This document shows positions 7,398 to 13,853 of a DNA stretch of 16,326 bases, piece by piece. The stretch is from DASSUC01 sp035649895 (lineage in GTDB: Bacteria > Actinomycetota > Actinomycetes > Mycobacteriales > Micromonosporaceae). The notes below the pieces were generated by a model that ran no database searches, was not told the origin of the DNA, and worked only from the letters and a program-made list of their open reading frames with translations. The stretch covers positions 1-16,326 of the forward strand of contig DASRIS010000073.1 in assembly GCA_035649895.1 (NCBI GenBank), given 5' to 3'. How positions within the stretch are numbered: position 1 is the first letter of the stretch; each line of letters starts with the position of its first letter. A program made the translations under genes and the position numbers.

Positions 7398-8253
7398 CCT
7401 GGATCACCAGCCGGCGCTCGGCCCGCCACTGGACCAGCTGGGCCAGGCCGAGCATCGCCACGGCCCAGACCGCCTGCAGCCCGACCATGGCCGCGGACAC
7501 CGCCGGTGGGTCGCGCTCCACGAGCACGTCGAGCGGGATCTGTAGGAGGGACGGGAACGGGGTGGCCAGCCACAGCGCAGTGGCCACCTCACCGGGCAGG
7601 AAGCGCAGCGGGAAGTAGAGCCCGCTGAGCACCCCCGACACGAGCAGCCAGGCCAGCTGCACGCCACGGATGTCCAGCAGCCAGAACGCGGCGGCGTTGA
7701 CCACGTACCGGCAGCCGAAGCTGGTCACCACCGCCAGCACCACCGACACCGCGAACAGCGGGTACGTGCCGAGCCGCCGCGGAGCGTAGAGGTCGAAGGC
7801 GAGCAGGCCGACCAGGATGGGCAGCCCGAACCGGGTGAGCATGGCGTGCCCGGCCCGCCCGAGGTCGGTGGCGAGGTAGCTGACCACCGGCGGCACCGGG
7901 CGCAGCAGGTCGGCCACCACCTCCCCGGTGCGGATCCGGTCGGCGAGGTCGGTCCAGCCCCAGAAGGCGACCACGCCGATCATGCCCTGCCCTACCCAGA
8001 CAAACAGGACCAGCTGCGCCCCGTCGTACCCGGCCACCACACCCGCTCCCCCGGCGGCCGCGCCGGCTACGGCGAGTAGCACGTACGCCTTCAGGAAGCC
8101 GAACATCGTGTTGGTGACCGCAGAGGCGAACGTGGCCTGACGATAGGTGGCGTAGCGGCGGAAACCGGATGCGGCAATAGCGAAGAATGCGGCCACTTGT
8201 CCCGTCGACTTTTCCGCACCCGATGGGGTCGCAGTGGCGGTGACGAAGCCCAC
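7390..8253 (-). CDS. ABC-2 type permease (COG4587-like), first gene of the exporter operon
   Basis: The product (287 residues from GTG 8253) is a six-helix membrane protein. Recognisable family stretches are WGWTDLADRIRTGEVVADLLRP and LLDIRGVQLAWLLVSGVLSG plus PLRFLPG, as in permeases paired with COG3694 partners. It would form a heterodimeric channel with the next gene's product. The frame is open to TTG 8274 and has an ATG at 8268. GTG 8253 is preferred because a strong GGAGGG (8261-8266) lies 7 nt before it, and the longer versions have no ribosome site. The first ~20 residues are polar and cytoplasmic. A TAGAGT box at 8297-8302 likely starts the operon transcript. Confidence 0.88.
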   Translation of the reverse strand: MGFVTATATPSGAEKSTGQVAAFFAIAASGFRRYATYRQATFASAVTNTMFGFLKAYVLLAVAGAAAGGAGVVAGYDGAQLVLFVWVGQGMIGVVAFWGWTDLADRIRTGEVVADLLRPVPPVVSYLATDLGRAGHAMLTRFGLPILVGLLAFDLYAPRRLGTYPLFAVSVVLAVVTSFGCRYVVNAAAFWLLDIRGVQLAWLLVSGVLSGLYFPLRFLPGEVATALWLATPFPSLLQIPLDVLVERDPPAVSAAMVGLQAVWAVAMLGLAQLVQWRAERRLVIQGG

Positions 8254-8260
8254 GCCGTTA

Positions 8261-8266
8261 CCCTCC
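8261..8266 (-). promoter_or_regulatory. ribosome binding site deciding the permease start
   Basis: GGAGGG on the minus strand lies 7 nt before GTG 8253. It overlaps an upstream in-frame ATG (8268), which would place the site inside the coding region, so the GTG is the better start. Confidence 0.6.
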
Positions 8267-8296
8267 ATCAGCAACCGTTCTGCACTAGGCCGGCTG

Positions 8297-8324
8297 ACTC
8301 TACCGGGCGATTACGGCTGCCCAA
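8297..8324 (-). promoter_or_regulatory. probable promoter of the ABC exporter operon
   Basis: On the minus strand, -10 TAGAGT (8297-8302) and -35-like TTGGGC (8319-8324) are separated by 16 nt. The predicted leader to GTG 8253 is about 35-40 nt. The site lies in the 98-bp divergent gap shared with the WG-repeat gene, so a regulator bound here could affect both directions. Confidence 0.4.
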
Positions 8325-8341
8325 CGTGACTTTCCCCTGTC

Positions 8342-8348
8342 GAGGTGA
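8342..8348 (+). promoter_or_regulatory. ribosome binding site of the WG-repeat gene
   Basis: GAGGTGA is a strong match to the anti-Shine-Dalgarno sequence. It ends 3 nt before GTG 8352, which is close but acceptable. Confidence 0.5.
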
Positions 8349-8351
8349 CCC

Positions 8352-11300
8352 GTGAGCGAGCGCAGCGAGCGGACCAGCCGGTCCGGCGGCGGCGCGAGCG
8401 CGGGCAGGGGCCCTGGCGGGCAGGCGGGTGGCGGCGACCCCAGCAACTGGTTCAGCGGCACTGCGGATGCCGGCGGCGAGCACGCCGGGGACGAGCCTGC
8501 TGGTGGCGGGCACGGCGGTCTGGGCTGGCGGCGGCGCCGAGGGGCCCAGGAAGAGGCTCCCAGCGCGCAGCCCCGGCCGCGCGGGCCCAGCCGAGGTCCG
8601 GCGCTGCCCGACGAGGACGACCCGACCGGTGAGCAGCCTCCGGTGCCAGGCGCGTACCCGCCAGGATCTTACCCGCCGCCAATGCCGGCACGGCGGCTTC
8701 TCGGCGAGAGGCCAGCCCCCGCACAGCCCGGCCGGCCCCATGAGCCCAACCGGCCCCATGAGCCCAACCGGCCGCGCGAGCCTGGCTGGCCGCAGGGACC
8801 CGGCGAGGCCGAGCGCTTTGCACCCCAGCGCCGACGCCCGCAGGACCTCAGCCAGTTCCAACCCGGTGCCCACCAGCAGGGCTACCCGCCGGCAGCCGGC
8901 CCGGGTCCTGGGCCATATCCGCAGCACCAGCCGTCTTCCGGCGGTCCGGGAGGGCCAGGCGGTCCGGGAGGGCCAGGGAGCCCGGGAGGGCCAGCGTACG
9001 GCGGGCCGCCCCCAGCTCGTGGGCCGCGCCCCGGCTACCAGTCTCAGCCCGGCCATCAGCCCCAGCCGGGACAGCATCAGCCCCAGCCCGGCCGCCAGCC
9101 CCATCAGCCGGGGCAGCAGCAGGACCCGGGCCGGTCCCGTCCCGGTTATCCGGGCCGTCCCGGTGCGCCGGTGCACCCCGGCCGGCAGCCCTACCCCGAG
9201 CAGCACCAGCACCCGGCCGAGCGGCCACATCCGGCAGCGCGCCCGGGCCCACCAGCACAGCCCGTTCAGCCGCGTCCAGGCCCAGGGCCGTACCAGGGGC
9301 AGCCGGCCTACCCGCGGCCCGGTGGGCCGGGCGGGCCGGGACCGTTCCCTCGCACCAACCGCGTACTCGACGCCGAGACCGGGGAGCTTCCGATCGCGCG
9401 GCGAGGTGGACCAGGCCCTCACCCGGGGCCGCCGTCGTCGCCGCCGCGGCCGCGCAGCGGGACGGTGTACGGCTCATCCCACGAGCGCCCGGTCTCCCCG
9501 GCACCCGACCCGACACATCCGGTATCGGGCATGCCGGTCTCCGGGACACCAGTGTCCAGCACGCCCGTGTCGGGTTCGCCCATATCGGGCATGCCAGTGT
9601 CGCCGTCAGCGCCCCGGCTGCCCCGGCATGGTCCGCGCCCTGCCCCGGTGCCACCGGAAGCGCCCGCGCCACCGCCACCTCAACGCCCCGCCCTGCCGCA
9701 CACCGGCGCCCAACGACTCGTGGCACCGCCCCCCGGTGCCCCCCAGCCCGCCCCGCCAGCACATCAACGACCGCCTATGCCACCACTTACTCAACGCCCT
9801 GACCATGGCGCCCCAGAACCCCGAACGGCCGCACCCGTCTCAGGCGCCCCGATCTCCGGCGTCCCGATCTCTGGCCTGCCCAGCTCCGGTGCGCCCGCCG
9901 CCCACCTGCACGCCCCCGGGGCCGCCAGCCCGGGCCTTCCGGACCCGGCCGCGCTGGAACCCGTACCCGAGCCCAGCCCGCCACCCGGGCCGCCGGCCGC
10001 CGCTGCGCCGCCGCCGCCGGCCAGCGCGGCGGCAGCGGTCACGGCGCTGTCCACGCCCACGATGCTCACCCCGATCATCAAGCCCCGCCGCGGTCGGCCG
10101 GCCGGCGCCGACCAGGCCGGCCCGGGCCAGAAAGGCCCAGACCAGCAGGGCCCGGAGCAGAAAGGCCCGGAGGGGACCGGCGCGGAGCCTGGCGCGGACG
10201 CCGAGCCGGCAGAGCCCGACGGGCCAGACCCGGAGCAGGTGCTCAGCGCGTACGAGTGGCGGTTCCACCACGAGACGCTGCGGGAGCTGGTGGACAACCC
10301 GGACGACCTGCGCGAGATCCGGGACCGGCTCACCGCCAAGCTGGACCCGGCCACCGACAACGCGACCCGGGCACGGCTGCTGAGCCTGCGGGCGGTCGTC
10401 TCGCGCGTGCTCGGCGACCTGGGCAAGGCGCTCGCCGACGCCAAGCTCGCGGTGGTCCACGCCGAGGCAACCGGCGAGCTGCGCCGCATCGCGATCGCGC
10501 AGGCCCGGCTGGCCCACGTCCTACAGTGGCGGGGGGACTTCGCCGAGGCCGACCGGCTCTTCGAGGAGGCCAACTCCACCGAGCTGCCGGACCGGCTGCG
10601 CGCCACCATGCACCAGCACGCCGGCAAGTCAGCCTATGACCAGGGCCGCTACATGGAGGCGTGCAACCACTTCGAGAAGGCCCTTGAGCTGCGCAAGGTC
10701 GAGGACCCGGACCTGGTGGCCCAGACCGAGCTGGCCCTGGACGCGGTGTTCCGCAAGGTGGCGGCGGACGGCTGGGGGCCGTACCCGAGGCCCCGCGACG
10801 AGATCCTCCAGCTGCGCAAGCCACCCACGCCAGCCTTTGACGAGCAGGCCCGGCGCTGGGGCTACACGGACTCGTCCGGCGCGCCGTGCATCCCCCCGGC
10901 CTACGCCGAGGTGCAGCCGTTCCGGGAGGGGCTGGCCTGGGTACGCCGGCCGCAGAACCACGCCTGGGAGCTGGTCGACGAGTCGGGCCAGGTGCTCGTG
11001 CCGGCGTCGTTCGGGCTGCTCGGGGTGAACAGCTTCGCCGACGGCCTGGCCTGGGTCTCCCAGGACGGCGTGGCGGGCTGGATCGCCGTGGACCGGTTCG
11101 GCAAGGTGGCCATCTCAACCGGGTTCGACGACGTACGCCCGTTCCGCCGGGGCGTCGCCGCGGTACGCCGGCAGGGGCGCTGGGGTGCGGTGGACAAGGT
11201 CGGCCGGGTGGTGGTCAAGTTCCAGTACGACGGCTTCGCCACCGCGCTCACCGACGGCCGCTACATCGACGGGTTCTCCGACGAGGGTCTGGCCATTGTG

Positions 11301-11531
11301 GACCAGGCCGGGCGCAAGGGCGTGGTCGACCGAGGCGGCACGGTCGTCGTACCCCCGGCTCATCCGGCCATCGTGATCCACCCGGTGGCGTTCCTGGTCA
11401 GCGGCTCGGGCGGGCAGTGGGGGGCGCTCGACCGGCGGGGCCGGCCGCTGATCGACCCGAACCTGCCGAGCCGGACCGCGGTGATCGACGAGATCGACCG
11501 GCTGCTGGCAGACACCAAGCCGGTGCTCTAG
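8352..11531 (+). CDS. large Pro-rich, TPR-like and WG-repeat protein
   Basis: The 1059-residue product has three parts. Residues 1 to about 620 are low-complexity and rich in Pro, Gly, Gln and Ala, with internal repeats (HEPNRP, GGPGGP, QPG and PVSGx units), and are almost certainly disordered. Residues about 628-815 are helical with TPR-like spacing (LGKALADAKLAVVHAEATG, GDFAEADRLFEEAN, GRYMEACNHFEKALELRK). Residues about 836-1035 contain about five WG-type repeats (GLAWVRR, GLAWVSQDG plus WIAVDRFGKV, RWGAVDKVGRVVV, KGVVDRGGTVVVP, QWGALDRRGRPLI), expected to form a beta-rich binding surface. There is no signal peptide or membrane helix, so it is probably cytoplasmic. GTG 8352 follows a strong ribosome site. 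The role is unknown; a scaffold for protein-protein contacts is inference. Long frames in other phases across the N-terminus are compositional shadows. Confidence 0.85.
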   Translation: MSERSERTSRSGGGASAGRGPGGQAGGGDPSNWFSGTADAGGEHAGDEPAGGGHGGLGWRRRRGAQEEAPSAQPRPRGPSRGPALPDEDDPTGEQPPVPGAYPPGSYPPPMPARRLLGERPAPAQPGRPHEPNRPHEPNRPREPGWPQGPGEAERFAPQRRRPQDLSQFQPGAHQQGYPPAAGPGPGPYPQHQPSSGGPGGPGGPGGPGSPGGPAYGGPPPARGPRPGYQSQPGHQPQPGQHQPQPGRQPHQPGQQQDPGRSRPGYPGRPGAPVHPGRQPYPEQHQHPAERPHPAARPGPPAQPVQPRPGPGPYQGQPAYPRPGGPGGPGPFPRTNRVLDAETGELPIARRGGPGPHPGPPSSPPRPRSGTVYGSSHERPVSPAPDPTHPVSGMPVSGTPVSSTPVSGSPISGMPVSPSAPRLPRHGPRPAPVPPEAPAPPPPQRPALPHTGAQRLVAPPPGAPQPAPPAHQRPPMPPLTQRPDHGAPEPRTAAPVSGAPISGVPISGLPSSGAPAAHLHAPGAASPGLPDPAALEPVPEPSPPPGPPAAAAPPPPASAAAAVTALSTPTMLTPIIKPRRGRPAGADQAGPGQKGPDQQGPEQKGPEGTGAEPGADAEPAEPDGPDPEQVLSAYEWRFHHETLRELVDNPDDLREIRDRLTAKLDPATDNATRARLLSLRAVVSRVLGDLGKALADAKLAVVHAEATGELRRIAIAQARLAHVLQWRGDFAEADRLFEEANSTELPDRLRATMHQHAGKSAYDQGRYMEACNHFEKALELRKVEDPDLVAQTELALDAVFRKVAADGWGPYPRPRDEILQLRKPPTPAFDEQARRWGYTDSSGAPCIPPAYAEVQPFREGLAWVRRPQNHAWELVDESGQVLVPASFGLLGVNSFADGLAWVSQDGVAGWIAVDRFGKVAISTGFDDVRPFRRGVAAVRRQGRWGAVDKVGRVVVKFQYDGFATALTDGRYIDGFSDEGLAIVDQAGRKGVVDRGGTVVVPPAHPAIVIHPVAFLVSGSGGQWGALDRRGRPLIDPNLPSRTAVIDEIDRLLADTKPVL
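8353..8372 (+). repeat. GAGCGAGCGCAGCGAGCG-type repeat at the gene start
   Basis: The first codons (MSERSER) are written by a short internal direct repeat, GCGAGCG then AGCGAGCG. I recall this word recurring at the 5' ends of unrelated actinobacterial genes. It may be a dispersed genomic repeat that supplies a start region, not a conserved protein N-terminus. Confidence 0.4.
8733..8786 (+). repeat. 18-bp tandem repeat, 2 perfect copies plus one degenerate
   Basis: CGGCCCCATGAGCCCAAC occurs at 8733-8750 and again, identical, at 8751-8768, followed by a diverged third unit. It is in frame and encodes repeated RPHEPN. The identical codons point to recent slippage or duplication. Confidence 0.85.
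8940..8993 (+). repeat. 18-bp tandem repeat encoding GGPGGP
   Basis: GGCGGTCCGGGAGGGCCA is present twice without change (8940-8957, 8958-8975), then once with changes (8976-8993). The unit is in frame and length-neutral, so copy number may vary between strains without breaking the protein. Confidence 0.85.
9519..9605 (+). repeat. 15-bp periodic PVSGx pentapeptide repeat
   Basis: From residue 390 the protein reads as consecutive P-[VI]-S-[GS]-x units with x = M, T, T, S, M. Ser and Gly codons vary between units (TCG GGC, TCC GGG, TCC AGC, TCG GGT), so the repeat is older than the 18-bp tandems. A second block (PVSGAPISGVPISGLPSSGA) is encoded at about 9834-9896. Confidence 0.8.
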
Positions 11532-11541
11532 GCCGCCAGAC

Positions 11542-11547
11542 TAGGGT
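11542..11547 (+). promoter_or_regulatory. -10 box for a leaderless aldo/keto reductase message
   Basis: TAGGGT fits TAnnnT and ends exactly 7 nt before ATG 11555, with no Shine-Dalgarno sequence. The same hexamer at the same spacing precedes the CobU/CobT-like gene at 13854. Confidence 0.55.
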
Positions 11548-11554
11548 CGTGGCT

Positions 11555-12553
11555 ATGGAGTTCCGACACCTAGGCCGCTCCGGCATGCTCGTGAGCGAGA
11601 TCTCGTACGGTAACTGGATCACCCACGGGTCGCAGGTCGAGGAGGACGCCGCGGTCGCCTGCGTGCGTGCCGCGCTCGAGTGCGGCATCACCACGTTCGA
11701 CACCGCTGACGTCTACGCCGGCACCAAGGCCGAGGCGGTGCTCGGCCGTGCCCTGGACGGCCAGCGCCGCGAGGGGCTGGAGATCTTCACCAAGGTCTAC
11801 TGGCGGACCGGCCCCGGACCCAACGACAGCGGCCTGTCCCGCAAGCACATCATGGAGTCGATCAACGGCTCGCTGCGCCGGCTGCGGACCGACTACGTGG
11901 ACCTCTACCAGGCCCACCGGTACGACAGCATGACCCCGCTGGAGGAGACCATGGTCGCCTTCGCGGACGTGGTCCGGGCCGGCAAGGCGCTCTACATCGG
12001 GGTCTCGGAGTGGACCGCGGAGCAGATCCGCGCCGCCCACGCGCTCGCGACGGAGCTGCGGGTCCCGCTCGTGTCCAACCAGCCGCAGTACTCGATGCTC
12101 TGGCGGGTCATCGAGGCCGAGGTCGTCCCCGCGTGCGAGGAGCTGGGCATCGGGCAGATCGTGTGGTCGCCGATCGCGCAGGGCGTGCTCTCCGGCAAGT
12201 ACCAGCCGGGCCAGCCGCCGCCGGCCGGCTCCCGGGCCACCGACGAGAAGTCCGGGGCCATGTTCATCCGCGACCTGATGACCGACGAGATCCTCGGGCC
12301 GGTGCAGCGGCTGCGCCCGCTCGCCGAGCAGGCCGGCCTGACCATGGCCCAGCTCGCCGTCGCCTGGGTGCTGCAGAACCCGAACGTGTCCTCGGCGATC
12401 GTCGGGGCGACCCGCCCGGAGCAGGTCCACGAGAACGCGAAGGCGGCCGGCGTACGGCTCGACGCGGGGCTGCTCAAGGCGGTCGACGAGATCCTCGACG
12501 CGGTGGTGGAGCGGGACCCGGCGCACACGAGGTCCCCGTCCCGCCGGCCGTAG
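11555..12553 (+). CDS. aldo/keto reductase (COG0667, Kv-beta-like)
   Basis: This 332-residue cytoplasmic TIM-barrel oxidoreductase is expected to reduce aldehydes or ketones with NADPH. The catalytic tetrad is intact: Asp49 and Tyr54 (FDTADVY), Lys80 (IFTKVYW) and His121 (QAHRYD). Other family marks are MEFRHLGRSGMLVSEISYG, IGVSEWTAEQI, SNQPQYSMLWR, WSPIAQGVLSGKY and the cofactor-binding end VSSAIVGATRPEQV. The pattern fits the AKR group related to potassium-channel beta subunits and bacterial YghZ; no partner channel gene is visible. ATG 11555 is chosen because it gives the family N-terminus and follows a leaderless-type -10 box. It lies 23 bp after the WG-repeat gene, so readthrough is possible too. 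The physiological substrate is unknown. Confidence 0.93.
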   Translation: MEFRHLGRSGMLVSEISYGNWITHGSQVEEDAAVACVRAALECGITTFDTADVYAGTKAEAVLGRALDGQRREGLEIFTKVYWRTGPGPNDSGLSRKHIMESINGSLRRLRTDYVDLYQAHRYDSMTPLEETMVAFADVVRAGKALYIGVSEWTAEQIRAAHALATELRVPLVSNQPQYSMLWRVIEAEVVPACEELGIGQIVWSPIAQGVLSGKYQPGQPPPAGSRATDEKSGAMFIRDLMTDEILGPVQRLRPLAEQAGLTMAQLAVAWVLQNPNVSSAIVGATRPEQVHENAKAAGVRLDAGLLKAVDEILDAVVERDPAHTRSPSRRP

Positions 12554-12562
12554 ACGGCCTGC

Positions 12563-12593
12563 GGTGGTGGGGTCCGCACGGGGCCCCACCACC
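12563..12593. terminator. hairpin between convergent genes, probable two-way terminator
   Basis: GGTGGTGGGGTCC pairs with GGGCCCCACCACC (13 bp, one G-T wobble) around a 5-nt loop GCACG. It begins 10 nt after the reductase stop and ends 11 nt before the minus-strand metalloprotease stop. No T-tract follows on either side, as is usual for actinobacterial terminators. Confidence 0.75.
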
Positions 12594-12603
12594 GGAAGGC
12601 TCA

Positions 12604-13404
12604 TCAGCCCTGCCAGAACCGGATCGCGTCGAAGCCCTCGGCGTAGAGCTCCCGCGGCAGCCCGATCACGTCGCCGACGGCGAACACGGCACCGAAGAAG
12701 ACCCGGGCCGCCGTCGGGTTCCACAGCAGGGCGAAGAGCAGCAGCATGCCGTACGGCGCCACGTGGTCGAAGCCGCGCCGCCACTGTGGCGACAGCCAGG
12801 GGTAGACCATGTTGCCACCGTCCAGGCCGGGCATGGTTGCCAGGTTGAGCAGGCTCGCGGTGAGCTGGAGGAAGGCGAGGAAGGCCAGGGCCACCCAGAA
12901 GTCATGGTGGTCCGCGGTGTCCGTGACGAACGCCAGCGGCACCATCAGGGCCAGCGTGAACAGCACGTTCGTCGCCGGGCCGGCCAGGCTGATGAGGCTG
13001 TCGACGACCCGGCCGCCGCGGATGGCGTGCCGGTCGACCCAGACCGCGCCACCGGGCAGCCCGATGCCGCCGAGCAGGATGAAGACCACCGGAAGGATGA
13101 TCGACAGCAGCGGATGGGTGTACCGCAGCGGGTTGAGGGTCAGGTAGCCGCGCTCGGCCACAGCCAGGTCCCCGGCCCGGTACGCGACCACGGCGTGGGC
13201 GTACTCGTGCAGGCACAGCGAGACCACCCAGCCGGAGACCACGAACAGGAACACGTTCACCCGGGCGTTGCCGAACCCGCTCCACGCCATCCAGCCGCTC
13301 GCCGCGAACAGCGCGGCCACGCACAGGAAGACCACGCTGGGCCGGAACGCCTCCCGGGGCACCCCGCCGACCAGGTGCCCGCGGGCGAAGCGGTCGGAGC
13401 CCAT
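12604..13404 (-). CDS. M50-family intramembrane zinc metalloprotease (site-2 protease type)
   Basis: This membrane protein of about 266 residues has the zinc motif HEYAH (His66, Glu67, His70, counted from ATG 13404) inside a hydrophobic helix. It has the second M50 motif NLATMPGLDGG (residues 187-197), whose Asp195 supplies the third zinc ligand. LAGPATN (140-146) and NPLRYTHPLLSIILPVV are also typical of the family. About six hydrophobic segments are visible and there is no PDZ domain, as in the compact rhomboid-sized S2P homologues. Such proteases cut membrane-embedded anti-sigma factors or other short membrane proteins; no such substrate is evident here. ATG 13404 and GTG 13410 are both possible starts, neither with a clear ribosome site. 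The gene follows the 66-residue protein gene by 18 bp, so the two are likely co-transcribed. Confidence 0.88.
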   Translation of the reverse strand: MGSDRFARGHLVGGVPREAFRPSVVFLCVAALFAASGWMAWSGFGNARVNVFLFVVSGWVVSLCLHEYAHAVVAYRAGDLAVAERGYLTLNPLRYTHPLLSIILPVVFILLGGIGLPGGAVWVDRHAIRGGRVVDSLISLAGPATNVLFTLALMVPLAFVTDTADHHDFWVALAFLAFLQLTASLLNLATMPGLDGGNMVYPWLSPQWRRGFDHVAPYGMLLLFALLWNPTAARVFFGAVFAVGDVIGLPRELYAEGFDAIRFWQG

Positions 13405-13422
13405 AGTCACTCGCCGCCCACG

Positions 13423-13623
13423 TCACTCGCCGGCAGGGGCGAGGCTCATCCGGTACTCCACCCGGTCGTCCTCCATCAGCACCACCGTGGTGACTCCCGA
13501 CCCGGCCAGCTCGCGCCAGGTCTGCCCGATCCACGACTCCGCGTCGGCCTGGCTGCCGAACGTCTCGTGCGGGCCGTCGACCGGTCCACCGCTCGGGTTC
13601 TCGTACCGCCAGGTCCACGCCAT
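13423..13623 (-). CDS. 66-residue hypothetical protein upstream of the M50 protease
   Basis: ATG 13623 has a Shine-Dalgarno-like AGGGGA (13632-13637, minus strand) 8 nt upstream. The frame is open further, to 13737, but that part lacks a ribosome site and reads as Arg/Ala-rich shadow sequence. The protein starts MAWTWRYENPSGGPVDGP, then has an amphipathic helix (FGSQADAESWIGQTWRELAG), a beta-like TTVVLMEDD and a polar end. It is soluble and acidic, with no signal peptide or membrane segment. I do not recognise a named family, though the compact alpha/beta pattern looks like a real domain. Its place 18 bp before the protease gene suggests co-expression; any direct link to proteolysis is guesswork. 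Confidence 0.7.
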   Translation of the reverse strand: MAWTWRYENPSGGPVDGPHETFGSQADAESWIGQTWRELAGSGVTTVVLMEDDRVEYRMSLAPAGE

Positions 13624-13733
13624 GTCGCCAGTCCCCTTTCCGGTCCCGAAGCCGCTGTCCGCCGGCGCCTTCGCCAGCGTAGCCGGGACGCCCACCGGCA
13701 ACGCCTTACCGCGCCGCCCACACCGCCACGTCC

Positions 13734-13780
13734 TCACCCGCCTCGCCCCTTCACCCGCCCCGACTTCACCCGCCTCGACC
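13734..13780. repeat. imperfect CACCCGCC repeats before the CobU/CobT-like gene
   Basis: TCACCCGCC occurs three times (13734-13742, 13751-13759, 13766-13774) at intervals of 17 and 15 bp, within a strongly pyrimidine-rich strand. The stretch 13624-13853 otherwise holds only the divergent leaders of the 66-residue protein and CobU/CobT-like genes. Confidence 0.5.
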
Positions 13781-13840
13781 CGCGCCTACACCGCCACCCC
13801 GCCACGGCCGCTGCCTTTCCGCGCGGCGCAGCGGAGACCG

Positions 13841-13846
13841 TAGGGT
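13841..13846 (+). promoter_or_regulatory. -10 box for the leaderless CobU/CobT-like message
   Basis: TAGGGT ends 7 nt before ATG 13854, with no Shine-Dalgarno sequence between. No cobalamin riboswitch-like sequence is visible upstream. Confidence 0.5.
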
Positions 13847-13853
13847 ACGGGGC

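Noticed and set aside
8733..8993. Possible CRISPR-like array from the short repeats
   Set aside because: The repeats are contiguous, in frame and have no spacers; they encode protein low-complexity.
8268..9422. Long minus-strand open frame across the start of the WG-repeat gene
   Set aside because: It is a mirror of low-complexity codons with no family match or ribosome site, and it would cover the divergent promoter region.
8428..10383. 651-codon open frame overlapping the WG-repeat gene in another phase
   Set aside because: It is Ser/Arg/Pro-rich shadow composition from a Pro/Gly-rich coding region with no recognisable domain. The in-phase TPR and WG domains fix the true frame.
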